Both the position numbers and the translations under genes were made by a program. Below are positions 26,796-35,547 of a stretch of 64,000 nt of DNA, piece by piece. Numbering within the stretch: the first letter of the stretch is position 1; each line of letters opens with the position of its first letter. The DNA comes from Ruminococcaceae bacterium UBA5406 (GTDB lineage: Bacteria > Bacillota > Clostridia > Oscillospirales > Acutalibacteraceae): contig DHNW01000024.1 in assembly GCA_002407675.1 (NCBI GenBank), positions 109,457-173,456 of the forward strand, given 5' to 3'. Under the pieces are notes generated by a model. The model was not told the DNA's origin and searched no databases. It saw only the letters and a list, made by a program, of their open reading frames with translations.

Positions 26796-27557
26796 TTACT
26801 TTTTGCCTTCCGCGGCCTCTGCTTTGACTTTCTCTGCTTTTTTGTGCCTGGCGTCTTTCTTTTTGCCGCCGTCAATCATCTGATACAGGCAGCCGATGGC
26901 GTCAGACAGGCTTCCCATGGAATCGATCAAGCCTTCATCCACTGCCTGCGGGCCGTCCAGCACCGTGCCGATATCGAGGACGAGTTCGTTTGTATTCATC
27001 ATCAGTTCATCCATGCGTTCTGCAGAAATGTGGGAATGCCGGGTAATAAATGCCGTGATGCGCTGCTGCATCCGCTCAAAATAGTCCATTGTCTGCGGAA
27101 CGCCCAGCATCAGGCCGTTCATGCGGACCGGATGGATGGTCATGGTGGCGCTCGGGACAATAAACGAATGCTTGGCGGCCACGGCGAGCGGAATCGCAAT
27201 GGAATGCCCGCCGCCCAGAACAAGGGATACCGTCGGCTTTTTCATCCCGGCAACCAGCTCCGCCAGAGCCAGCCCGGCCTCTACGTCGCCGCCCACCGTA
27301 TTCAAAAGCAGCAGCAGGCCGTCGATATCCCTGGATTCTTCAATGGCAACCAGCTGGGGGATCACATGTTCGTATTTTGTCGTTTTGTTTTGGGAAGGCA
27401 GGATCGTATGCCCTTCAATCTGCCCAATAATGGTCATGCAGTAGATTACGTGCCTGCCGTCGCCCGTAAGGATGGAACCCGTATCGACGATCCGCTGGTC
27501 GCCCTGCCGGGCTTCCCGGTTTTCTTCCTGTTTTTCATCGCTGGTACTGTTTTTCAT
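26796..27557 (-). CDS. tepA: ClpP-like serine protease TepA
   Basis: A 253-residue ClpP-fold protein of the TepA/YmfB (SDH) group. LLLLLNTVGGDVEAGLALAE, LGGGHSIAIPLAVAA with the nucleophile-region Ser, and a basic Lys-Glu-rich C-terminal tail are visible. In Bacillus a homologous gene sits beside spoIIIE, as this one sits two genes upstream of ftsK. The protein has been linked to translocation or signal-peptide processing, but its exact role is uncertain. ATG at 27557 follows GGGAGG; an in-frame TTG six codons earlier is less likely. Confidence 0.9.
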   Translation of the reverse strand: MKNSTSDEKQEENREARQGDQRIVDTGSILTGDGRHVIYCMTIIGQIEGHTILPSQNKTTKYEHVIPQLVAIEESRDIDGLLLLLNTVGGDVEAGLALAELVAGMKKPTVSLVLGGGHSIAIPLAVAAKHSFIVPSATMTIHPVRMNGLMLGVPQTMDYFERMQQRITAFITRHSHISAERMDELMMNTNELVLDIGTVLDGPQAVDEGLIDSMGSLSDAIGCLYQMIDGGKKKDARHKKAEKVKAEAAEGKK

Positions 27558-27648
27558 GAATAGTCCGCCTCCCAATAACCTAGTTTTTCCATGGGAAGCG
27601 GGATCATACGCTCAGAGAGCGTTTGGAACAGAAATTATATTTAATTTT

Positions 27649-27677
27649 ATTATACCATTGATAGGTTTATTCATCAA
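27649..27677 (-). promoter_or_regulatory. Promoter of tepA-uppP-ftsK
   Basis: On the minus strand TTGATG (27672-27677) and TATAAT (27649-27654) are spaced by 17 bases. Confidence 0.75.
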
Positions 27678-27725
27678 GAAATTCATCAAAAATGAAAAAA
27701 TAATTCTATTCTGAGCGTTAAGCGA

Positions 27726-27754
27726 TTGACAATATGCCAATTTTATTACATAAT
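27726..27754 (+). promoter_or_regulatory. Promoter of the aconitase operon
   Basis: TTGACA (27726-27731) and CATAAT (27749-27754) are spaced by 17 bases, about 120 bases before the aconitase start. Confidence 0.75.
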
Positions 27755-27874
27755 GTCTATATCAATGGATGGCTCTGCGATCTTTTTTTGCATAGAAGAC
27801 GGTCGAAAAATGCGTTTGCACCGGCCGGGATATGCAGAAAGCGCTGCCGATAAAACAGGAAAAGAGGGTCCCGT

Positions 27875-29815
27875 ATGGGTGACACTTTGGCACAGAAAAT
27901 CATCAGAAAACACCTAATCAGCGGCAATATGGAGGCCGGAAGCGAAATAGGCCTGAAAATTGACCAGACCCTGACGCAGGATGCAACTGGAACCATGGCA
28001 TACATTGAATTTGAAGCGATGGGCGTTCCCCGCGTCAAAACGGAACGTTCCGTTGCGTATGTTGACCACAATACTCTGCAGACCGGTTTTGAAAATATGG
28101 ACGACCACCGGTTCATTCAGTCCGCCGCAAAGAAATACGGGATTTACTTTTCCCGGCCGGGCAACGGCATCTGCCACCAGGTTCACCTGGAACGCTTCGG
28201 CATACCGGGAAAAACGCTGATCGGCTCCGACAGCCACACCCCTACGGGCGGCGGAATCGGGATGCTTGCCATTGGGGCAGGCGGCCTGGACGTGGCAGTG
28301 GCCATGGGCGGCGGCCCTTACTATATCCCCATGCCGAAAATTCTGCGGGTGGAACTGACCGGAAAACTGCCGGCCTGGGTCGGAGCAAAGGACGTGATTC
28401 TGGAAGTCCTGCGGCGCCTGACCGTAAAAGGGGGCGTCGGAAAAATTCTGGAGTACGGGGGCGAAGGAATCCGGAGCCTCTCGGTGCCGGAGCGGGCAAC
28501 CATCACCAATATGGGCGCCGAACTGGGAGCGACCACGTCGATTTTCCCGTCGGATGATATTACGCGGGAATTTTTGGAGGCACAGGGCCGCGGGCAGGAC
28601 TGGACGGAGCTTTCGCCCGACAGCGACGCCGAATACGACGAGACCCTGCAGATTGACCTTTCTTCTCTTCAGCCGATGGCGGCGTGCCCGCACAGCCCGG
28701 ATGCTGTGAAAACCGTGGACGAAATCGGGCCGATCCGGATCGACCAGGTCTGCATCGGCTCCTGCACCAACTCATCGTACCGCGATTTGATGCGCGCAGC
28801 ATCCATCCTGAAAGGCAAAACCGTTGATCCGCGCGTCAGCCTGACCATCTCGCCGGGCTCCAAACAAGTGTACCACATGCTGGCGAAAAACGGGGCGCTG
28901 GCCGTTCTGATTGACGCGGGCGCGCGGATCCTGGAATGCGCCTGCGGCCCCTGCATCGGGATGGGGCAGTCCCCCAATTCCGCAGGTGTGTCTCTGCGGA
29001 CGTTCAACCGCAATTTTCTGGGGCGTTCCGGAACAGCGGACGCGCAGATTTATCTGGTCAGCCCCGAAACCGCCGCCGCTTCTGCTGTGGCCGGAGTGCT
29101 GACCGATCCCCGCACGCTGGGTGGGGAAACGCCCATCGCCGCGCCGGATCGCTTTGATATCGACGACAACATGATCATCCCGCCCGCCCCGCCGGAGGAA
29201 GCGCCCAGCGTGAAAATTATCCGCGGGCCGAATATCAAGGGATTCCCGAAAACATCGCCCCTGCCGGAAACCATCGCGGCGAAGACCCTGCTGAAAGTGG
29301 GCGACAACATCACGACGGATCACATTATGCCGGCCGGCTCCAAAATCCTGCCGTACCGCTCCAATATTCCGCGCATGTCGCAGTTCTGCTTCACCGTGTG
29401 CGATCCTGAATTCCCGGAGCGCTGCAAAAAATACGGGAAGGGGATTATTGTGGGAGGCTCGAACTACGGGCAGGGCTCCTCGCGCGAACACGCCGCGCTG
29501 GTGCCGCTGTACCTCGGAATCCGGGCCGTAATCGCCAAGAGCTTTGCCCGAATTCACTGCGCCAACCTGGCAAACGCCGGAATCCTGCCGCTCGTATTTT
29601 TGGATGAAAAGGATTACGACGGTATTGACCCAATGGACGAGCTGGAATTGCCGGATATCCGCGAAGCAGTTGAGAAAAAACAGCGGATTTTCGTCCGCAA
29701 CCGCACAAAGCACACGCAGTTTGAAGCGGCGGCGGCGCTGAGTGACCGGCAGCGGAAAATGGTTCTGGCCGGCGGGCTGCTGGACTACACCCGTGAACAG
29801 GCCGAAAAGGGATGA
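27875..29815 (+). CDS. Aconitate hydratase
   Basis: A 646-residue [4Fe-4S] enzyme of the compact mitochondrial-type aconitase family, isomerising citrate and isocitrate. Cluster-binding cysteines appear in GSCTNSSYRD and in ECACGPCIGMG. Substrate motifs include SDSHTPTGGGIGMLAIGAGG, split across strands, and the C-terminal swivel domain GGSNYGQGSSREHAA. It heads a run with a TraX-family gene and icd, supplying 2-oxoglutarate for glutamate. No citrate synthase is present here. GAGGG lies ten bases before the ATG. Confidence 0.93.
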   Translation: MGDTLAQKIIRKHLISGNMEAGSEIGLKIDQTLTQDATGTMAYIEFEAMGVPRVKTERSVAYVDHNTLQTGFENMDDHRFIQSAAKKYGIYFSRPGNGICHQVHLERFGIPGKTLIGSDSHTPTGGGIGMLAIGAGGLDVAVAMGGGPYYIPMPKILRVELTGKLPAWVGAKDVILEVLRRLTVKGGVGKILEYGGEGIRSLSVPERATITNMGAELGATTSIFPSDDITREFLEAQGRGQDWTELSPDSDAEYDETLQIDLSSLQPMAACPHSPDAVKTVDEIGPIRIDQVCIGSCTNSSYRDLMRAASILKGKTVDPRVSLTISPGSKQVYHMLAKNGALAVLIDAGARILECACGPCIGMGQSPNSAGVSLRTFNRNFLGRSGTADAQIYLVSPETAAASAVAGVLTDPRTLGGETPIAAPDRFDIDDNMIIPPAPPEEAPSVKIIRGPNIKGFPKTSPLPETIAAKTLLKVGDNITTDHIMPAGSKILPYRSNIPRMSQFCFTVCDPEFPERCKKYGKGIIVGGSNYGQGSSREHAALVPLYLGIRAVIAKSFARIHCANLANAGILPLVFLDEKDYDGIDPMDELELPDIREAVEKKQRIFVRNRTKHTQFEAAAALSDRQRKMVLAGGLLDYTREQAEKG

Positions 29816-29819
29816 AAAA

Positions 29820-30554
29820 ATGGAGACAGCTGCAAAAAAAGGCCTGACTGGAAATCAGATCAAATGGATCGCCATTCTCACCATGCTGATTGACCACATT
29901 GCGTGGGCATTTGTACCTTTCGGCACCGCTGCGGGGCAGTCTATGCACGTAATCGGGCGCATTACCGCGCCCGTTATGTGCTTCTTTATTGCGGAAGGAT
30001 ACGCGCACACCCGGAACGTGGGGAAATATGCCCTGCGCCTCGGCGTTTTTGCTCTGATCTCTCAAATCCCGTTCACGTATTTTGAAACGGGGCATCTCCA
30101 ATTTCTGTCTCTCGGCAATAAATCGGCAGGCTTTAACGTCATCTATACCCTTCTGCTCAGCCTGGCGGCAGTCTGGGCATGGGATTCCATCCAGCGGAAG
30201 GGACTTCGGGTTCTGGCCGTCGCCGGGCTGTGCCTCCTCGCCGTGCCGGGAGATTGGATGTTCATTGACGTAATTTTTGCGCTGGTTTTCTGGGTAAACC
30301 GGGACCGGTTCCGGGATCAGGCGGCCTGGTTCTCGGTTTTTGCCGCGTGCACGGTGATCTTCTGCTGCGTGGGAACGGCAATCGCCGGCGGGCATTTTTA
30401 CTCGCAGCTCTTCCAGGCCGGCCTGTTCCTGTGCCTGCCGGTCTTATCCCGGTACAACGGGGAACGCGGTGGAACACCGAATTCAAAATGGGCGTTTTAC
30501 ATCTTTTACCCGGCGCATCTTTTGGTGCTGGGATTTCTTAAATATGGATTCTAA
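29820..30554 (+). CDS. TraX-family membrane protein
   Basis: A 244-residue polytopic membrane protein. LTGNQIKWIAILTMLIDHIAW at the start, the RITAPVMCFFIAEGYAHT motif and ISQIPFTYF are typical of the TraX family, named after F-pilin acetylase and related to membrane acyltransferases. A chromosomal role is unknown; an O- or N-acetyl transfer to surface material is possible. The gene begins four bases after the aconitase stop, so it is translated from the same message, and precedes icd by 51 bases. Confidence 0.88.
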   Translation: METAAKKGLTGNQIKWIAILTMLIDHIAWAFVPFGTAAGQSMHVIGRITAPVMCFFIAEGYAHTRNVGKYALRLGVFALISQIPFTYFETGHLQFLSLGNKSAGFNVIYTLLLSLAAVWAWDSIQRKGLRVLAVAGLCLLAVPGDWMFIDVIFALVFWVNRDRFRDQAAWFSVFAACTVIFCCVGTAIAGGHFYSQLFQAGLFLCLPVLSRYNGERGGTPNSKWAFYIFYPAHLLVLGFLKYGF

Positions 30555-30605
30555 GGCAAGCCAGACTGCCGGGAATACCAGATAAAATCAGGAGGAATAA
30601 CACAT

Positions 30606-31817
30606 ATGCCGGACAGGATTCAGATGGCCGCTCCGCTGGTGGAAATGGACGGGGACGAAATGACCCGCATCCTGTGGAAAGAAATCAAGGAAATATTACT
30701 GGAACCCTATATCGACCTGAAAACGGAGTATTACGATTTGGGTCTGAAAAACCGTGACGCAACCGGAGACCGGGTAACGGTTGAAGCGGCGGAAGCCACC
30801 AAAAAATACGGCGTGGGCGTAAAATGCGCCACCATCACCCCAAATGCCGACCGCGTGAAAGAATACGGCCTGCACCAGATGTGGAAATCGCCGAACGGCA
30901 CGCTGCGGGCCATTCTGGACGGAACGGTTTTTCGCACTCCGATTCTGGCGAAGGGCATTCCGCCGCTGATCCCAGGCTGGAAAAAGCCGATTACGATTGC
31001 GCGCCACGCCTACGGCGACGTCTATAAGGCCGTTGAGATGGATGTTCCGGCGGGGGCCAAAGCGGAACTGGTTGTCACCAGCCCCGGCGGCAGTGAAAAA
31101 CGGACGCTGATCCATGATTTTCAAACGGCCGGCGTCATTCAGGGCCAGCACAATTTAGACCGGAGCATTGAAAATTTTGCAAAATCCTGTTTCCAGTATG
31201 CTCTGGAAGAAAAGAAAGATTTGTGGTTCTCTACAAAAGACACCATATCCAAAAAATACGACCGGCGGTTCCGGGATATTTTTGATAACCTGTACGAATC
31301 CGTCTACCGCAAAAAATTTGAAGAGGCCGGAATCCGGTACTTCTACACGCTGATTGACGACGCTGTGGCGCGTGTGATCCGCTCGGAGGGTGGATTCGTC
31401 TGGGCCTGCAAAAACTACGACGGCGACGTAATGAGTGACATGGTTGCCACGGCATTCGGGAGCCTGGCCATGATGACCAGCGTGCTGGTTTCTCCCGACG
31501 GCGTATACGAATATGAAGCGGCGCATGGCACTGTTCAGCGCCATTATTATAAATATCTGAAAGGCGAGCAAACGTCAACCAATTCCATGGCTACTATTTT
31601 TGCTTGGACCGGCGCTTTGAAAAAACGGGGAGAGCTTGACGGCATCCCCGGGTTGGTCCGATTTGCCGAAAATCTGGAGAAGGCGGCCCTGCGCACGATT
31701 GAAAACGGCGTTATGACGGGCGACCTGTTCCGGATCTCCAGCCTGCCGAATAAAACGGCGGTGGATACAGAAACTTTCCTGCGGAAAGTCGGCGAAACGC
31801 TGAATAATCTGGAATAA
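30606..31817 (+). CDS. icd: NADP-dependent isocitrate dehydrogenase
   Basis: A 403-residue homodimeric (eukaryote-like, type II) isocitrate dehydrogenase. VEMDGDEMTRILW at the N-terminus, the substrate loop KSPNGTLRAILDGTVFR, the catalytic YDGDVMSDMVATAFGSL with metal-binding Asp residues, and GTVQRHYYKYLKGEQTSTN are diagnostic. The enzyme converts isocitrate to 2-oxoglutarate with NADPH production. AGGAGG precedes the ATG. It works directly after the aconitase encoded in the same operon. Confidence 0.96.
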   Translation: MPDRIQMAAPLVEMDGDEMTRILWKEIKEILLEPYIDLKTEYYDLGLKNRDATGDRVTVEAAEATKKYGVGVKCATITPNADRVKEYGLHQMWKSPNGTLRAILDGTVFRTPILAKGIPPLIPGWKKPITIARHAYGDVYKAVEMDVPAGAKAELVVTSPGGSEKRTLIHDFQTAGVIQGQHNLDRSIENFAKSCFQYALEEKKDLWFSTKDTISKKYDRRFRDIFDNLYESVYRKKFEEAGIRYFYTLIDDAVARVIRSEGGFVWACKNYDGDVMSDMVATAFGSLAMMTSVLVSPDGVYEYEAAHGTVQRHYYKYLKGEQTSTNSMATIFAWTGALKKRGELDGIPGLVRFAENLEKAALRTIENGVMTGDLFRISSLPNKTAVDTETFLRKVGETLNNLE

Positions 31818-31856
31818 GCCGTTTGCCCACAGGCAAAAATGAGGGAGGAGTTTCTT

Positions 31857-32492
31857 ATGCCAAGACATGAAAACGTATCCATGTCGGTTATCCGGCGGCT
31901 GCCGCGTTACTATCGATTTTTATACCACCTGAGACAGGAAGGCGTAACTAGGATTTCATCAACGGAGCTTTCCGCAAAACTGGGGCTTACCGCCTCACAG
32001 ATCCGGCAGGATCTAAACTGCTTCGGCGGATTCGGCCAGCAGGGATACGGGTACATGGTAAGCCAGCTTTGCGACGAAATCGGAAAGATCATCGGCCTTG
32101 CCAACGGTTACAGGGCCATCCTGCTGGGAGCGGGAAACCTTGGGCGTGCCATCGCAATGCACCTGTCTTTTGAATCGGAAGGGTTCAGGCTGATTGGGGC
32201 GTTCGACAACGCACCCGATAAAATCGGGGTTCCGCTTGGAAAACTGGTTGTGGAGGACGTTGCAAACCTGGAAAATTTCTGCAAGACGAATAAGCCGGTT
32301 ATGGCCGTGCTCTGCGTGCCTCGGGGTTCCGTTGAAAATTTGGCCGACGAGCTGTATTCCTATGGAATTCGGAATTTCTGGAATTTCAGTCATTATGACA
32401 TCACCCTGAAATATCCTGACACGCTGGTGGAAAACGTCCATCTGAACGACAGCCTGATGACGCTTTGCTACCGCATTTCACACACTCCATAA
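31857..32492 (+). CDS. rex: Redox-sensing transcriptional repressor Rex
   Basis: A 211-residue Rex. The N-terminal winged helix (about 1-75) contains VIRRLPRYYRFLYHL and the recognition region LTASQIRQDLNCFGGFG; the Rossmann domain carries GAGNLG (91-96) for NADH binding. Rex releases its operators when NADH/NAD is high and controls fermentation and glycolysis genes. The start at 31857 has GGAGGAG before it, better than an ATG six codons upstream. It is 39 bases from icd, with only a short hairpin between. A Rex-like site sits at the pgk promoter. Confidence 0.96.
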   Translation: MPRHENVSMSVIRRLPRYYRFLYHLRQEGVTRISSTELSAKLGLTASQIRQDLNCFGGFGQQGYGYMVSQLCDEIGKIIGLANGYRAILLGAGNLGRAIAMHLSFESEGFRLIGAFDNAPDKIGVPLGKLVVEDVANLENFCKTNKPVMAVLCVPRGSVENLADELYSYGIRNFWNFSHYDITLKYPDTLVENVHLNDSLMTLCYRISHTP

Positions 32493-32510
32493 TTCCGGAA
32501 AATAAGATGA

Positions 32511-32556
32511 TGCGCCTTAAAAGAGCTTTCTACGGCTCTTTTAAGGCGCATTTTTG
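32511..32556 (+). terminator. Strong terminator after rex
   Basis: A perfect 16-bp stem (TGCGCCTTAAAAGAGC and its complement) with an eight-base loop is followed by five T residues. Confidence 0.92.
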
Positions 32557-32643
32557 TGCATTGAACCGAGGGCTGCTGGGAATCCCTTTCCACTGGATCC
32601 GCGGAAACTCTGAAAAGCCAAAATAATGGAGGGGCACCCTGCG

Positions 32644-34701
32644 CTAACGGCGGTAAATCTCTTTCTGGCGGATCATGTTTTTGCTGCCGAAATACGTCGC
32701 CAGAAAATAGGCGCCGTACACCACAAGAATGATGATTGCCGTGATAAAAGAACTTTGCCGAACGTCCAGCCCGCTGAGGTTCAGTTCGCTGGTGGCGACG
32801 TGGATGCCGACCGCGGAATGAACGACCGCCAGCAACAGGGGAAGCAGGAAATACAGGGCGATCTGGAGAAACAGTGCATGGTTGACCATGGTGTCCTCCG
32901 CGCCGAGCCTGCGGAGAAGGCCGTAGCGCTCCGTATTGTCGGAAGCCTCTGAAAGCTGCTGCAAAGCCAGAACGGCTGCCGCTGCAATCAGGAACACAAG
33001 GCCGACATACAGCGTAAGATAGGAACCAATCGCCGCGTTCCCTGAGGCACGCCTATACAAGCCCACTTTCGTATTATAGTAATCGTAGGGGCGGGAAACC
33101 GCATGCCGTGCCCTGGCTTCTTTTGTGTAGACATGGTCCAGCACCTGCAAAAATTCCGCGTCGCTGACGTCCTGCCGGTACTGGATATTGAGGATCTCAC
33201 TTTCTATTTCTACACCGGGAAGCCGGAGAAACGAATCCGGAACAATCAGGGTCCCCGAGTTGCTTTTGGTGGACATATCCAAAAGGGCCTCTTCCAGAAT
33301 CGTATCCCGAGCCGGGACAGGCGTTTTTCCGCCGTATGAAAAACTGCCGCCGCGCCGCAGAAAGCGGTTATACAAGGGCATTAGTTTCTGATAATTGCAG
33401 AAAACCGCGTACTGGCTTTTGCCGAGCGATACCGGCGGCTTTCCCTGCAGGCTCAAAAGGCGGTTGCAGTCCGAAAGGGAAATCACTGTAAGCGGCATCG
33501 CATCCATCTGCTCTTCGGGAAGCTGCCCGGCGTCGTCTTTGCACATCAGGCTGCCGATCCCGATATTATTTTCTTTTCCGTTGGTAAGGACATAGCAGGT
33601 AACCTGCCCGCATCTTTCCGCGTACCGGTCAAGATCAATTCCGTCGTTTTTCAGCTGCTGCGCAAGGCTGCGAATCTGCTTGTCGGCGTCGTAGGCGTGG
33701 TAAAAATATTCGAGGGAAGCGTCAAACGGCGTTGTTTCTTTGAGATCCGCCGACAGGGAACCCGAGACACCGATCCCTACGGAAAGCGCACTGATCGTGA
33801 AAAACAGCATCAGGCAGATGACCGATACGGAGACAAACGTGGTGTTGATCTTGGAATGGAACTGCCGCAGGACAAACATATTCAGGTTCCGGAAATACAA
33901 TTTTCGATTGGACTGAACCGCACGGAGCAGAAGTCCGGAAAGCGACAGGAAAAACAGCAGCGTGCCTGCGCATCCCAAAACAATGGAAGCCGTAAACCAG
34001 GGCGTAGAAGACGACAGACCGCTTTTTATCACCATGCGGTAGGCTGCGGCAAGGCAGGCGACGGAAAGCAGGAAAACCAGAACGGAAACCCACAGGCGGC
34101 GGATATGGAATTTCTGGTTCTTCCGGCCCGCGTTAAGCAGGCTGATCAGCTTTACCCGTGAAACGGACAAGACGTTGAAAAGAATCACTACAAGAAAAAT
34201 AATACCGAAATACAGAAGGGTTTTGCGGAATGCGCTCTGTGAAAAGATAAAGCGAAACGACGTCATGTCGGCTTCAAACAGCCTGGCCGTAACCACCGAC
34301 ATGCCCTGCGAGGCAAATACGCCCAGCACCAGCCCCGCCGCCAGCGAAACCATACCAATGAGGAACGTTTCCAGCGTGATGAGGATCGGAATTTTACTCT
34401 TTGGCATACCGAGCACCATATATACGCCCAGTTCATGTTTCCGGCGTTTCATCAGAAAGCCGTTGGCGTACACGACCAGAAAACCGAGAACCACGGAGAT
34501 AAAGACGGAAATATAATCCATGGTGCGGATTAGCGTCTGCGACAGATCCCGGCGGTCTTCGCTCAACTTCAGCAGGGAGGTCTGCGCGTCAATGGAATTG
34601 AACATATAGAACAGGCAGACACCGAACAGCAGTGTTAAAAAATAGATGGTATAGTCGCGCATGCTTTTGGTGACGTTCTTAAAAACCAGTTTAAAGAACA
34701 T
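32644..34701 (-). CDS. BceB-type ABC transporter permease
   Basis: A 685-residue FtsX-like permease of the BceB/VraG type, with ten predicted membrane helices and a large extracellular domain of about 200 residues (about 340-560) between TM7 and TM8, used to recognise peptide antibiotics. MFFKLVFKNVTKSMRDYTIYFLTLLFG is the usual start, divided here by a short charged turn, and YVGLVFLIAAAAVLALQQLSEASDN is a typical late helix. The start at 34701 is supported by AGGGGA. It overlaps the ATPase gene by 11 bases. It should act with the neighbouring sensor kinase in antimicrobial-peptide sensing and removal. Confidence 0.92.
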   Translation of the reverse strand: MFFKLVFKNVTKSMRDYTIYFLTLLFGVCLFYMFNSIDAQTSLLKLSEDRRDLSQTLIRTMDYISVFISVVLGFLVVYANGFLMKRRKHELGVYMVLGMPKSKIPILITLETFLIGMVSLAAGLVLGVFASQGMSVVTARLFEADMTSFRFIFSQSAFRKTLLYFGIIFLVVILFNVLSVSRVKLISLLNAGRKNQKFHIRRLWVSVLVFLLSVACLAAAYRMVIKSGLSSSTPWFTASIVLGCAGTLLFFLSLSGLLLRAVQSNRKLYFRNLNMFVLRQFHSKINTTFVSVSVICLMLFFTISALSVGIGVSGSLSADLKETTPFDASLEYFYHAYDADKQIRSLAQQLKNDGIDLDRYAERCGQVTCYVLTNGKENNIGIGSLMCKDDAGQLPEEQMDAMPLTVISLSDCNRLLSLQGKPPVSLGKSQYAVFCNYQKLMPLYNRFLRRGGSFSYGGKTPVPARDTILEEALLDMSTKSNSGTLIVPDSFLRLPGVEIESEILNIQYRQDVSDAEFLQVLDHVYTKEARARHAVSRPYDYYNTKVGLYRRASGNAAIGSYLTLYVGLVFLIAAAAVLALQQLSEASDNTERYGLLRRLGAEDTMVNHALFLQIALYFLLPLLLAVVHSAVGIHVATSELNLSGLDVRQSSFITAIIILVVYGAYFLATYFGSKNMIRQKEIYRR

Positions 34702-35458
34702 TGGAATTGTCCCCTCCCAGCAGCGTCTGCACTTCAATAATGCGGCTGAAAAACTGTTTGCGGGTATTGTCCCCGCGGACAATTTCGTTAAAAATCTTCC
34801 CGTCGCGCAGGAACAGGATGCGGCGGCAGTAACTGGCGGTGAACGCGTCGTGCGTAACCATCAGGATAGTTGCCAGGAGATTTTTGTTAAGGGTTTCGAG
34901 GCTTTCCAGAAGCATCCGGGAAGATTTAGAGTCCAGCGCCCCCGTTGGCTCGTCCGCAAGGATCAGGGTCGGTTTTGTCACAATGGCGCGGGCGCAGGCA
35001 ACGCGCTGTTTCTGCCCGCCGGAAATCTCGTACGGGTATTTCTCCAGAATATCCCCGATCTCAAGCTCTTTGGCCACCTGGCGGACGCGCACGTCGATTT
35101 CGGACGCAGGCGTGCGGACAATGGTGAGCGCAAGGGCGATATTTTCATAGGCCGTAAGGGTATCCAGAAGGTTGAAATCCTGAAAGATAAACCCCAGCTT
35201 GCGGCGGCGGAAAGCGGAAAGCTGCCCGGATTTCAGGCAGGTGATATCCCTCTCTTCAAGATAAATATGCCCCGCCGTTACGGCGTCAATGGTGGAGAGG
35301 CAGTTCAGCAGGGTCGTTTTGCCGCTTCCGGAAGCGCCCATGATGCCGACGAATTCACCCGCCCGCACCTCAAAGCTGATGTCATCCACGGCTTTTGTCA
35401 CGCTGCCGCGGCTTCCGTAGTATTTTTCCATGTGTTCTACTTTTAAGATGGGTTCCAT
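34691..35458 (-). CDS. BceA-type ABC transporter ATPase
   Basis: A 255-residue ATPase of the MacB/BceA group. Walker A GASGSGKTT (41-49), Q-loop, signature SGGQKQR and Walker B LILADEPTGALDSK are intact. It begins with MEPILKVEHMEKYYGSRG, and AAAGGAG precedes the ATG. Together with the downstream permease it forms a resistance transporter for cell-wall-targeting peptides such as bacitracin-like compounds. A dedicated promoter with a BceR-like operator lies directly upstream, overlapping the end of the kinase gene. Confidence 0.95.
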   Translation of the reverse strand: MEPILKVEHMEKYYGSRGSVTKAVDDISFEVRAGEFVGIMGASGSGKTTLLNCLSTIDAVTAGHIYLEERDITCLKSGQLSAFRRRKLGFIFQDFNLLDTLTAYENIALALTIVRTPASEIDVRVRQVAKELEIGDILEKYPYEISGGQKQRVACARAIVTKPTLILADEPTGALDSKSSRMLLESLETLNKNLLATILMVTHDAFTASYCRRILFLRDGKIFNEIVRGDNTRKQFFSRIIEVQTLLGGDNSNVL

Positions 35459-35483
35459 AGACGGTCTCCTTTCTTCCGGAATC

Positions 35484-35489
35484 AGTATA
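35484..35489 (-). promoter_or_regulatory. -10 element of the bceAB-like promoter
   Basis: TATACT on the minus strand lies 26 bases before the ATPase start. The matching -35 (TGGCAC, 17 bases away) is poor, as expected for a promoter that needs an activator. Confidence 0.65.
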
Positions 35490-35522
35490 CCGGAATCCGC
35501 GCCGCCGTGCCATTGATCTTCC

Positions 35523-35547
35523 TTACAGTTCTCTTACAGTTTTGTAA
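35523..35547 (-). promoter_or_regulatory. BceR-like operator
   Basis: On the minus strand TTACA-AAAC-TGTAA (35534-35547) matches the known BceR-type pattern TNACA-N4-TGTAA. A third half-site TGTAA lies 11 bases further on at 35523-35527, about one helical turn. The inverted repeat covers the last codons and stop of the sensor kinase gene and lies upstream of the weak -35. Confidence 0.7.

Larger units (their letters stand above)
27558..27874. other. Divergent promoter region between tepA and aconitase
   Basis: About 320 AT-rich bases hold a minus-strand promoter at 27649-27677 for tepA-uppP-ftsK and a plus-strand promoter at 27726-27754 for the aconitase operon. The aconitase leader is about 115 nt long. 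No gene or riboswitch was recognised. Confidence 0.7.
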
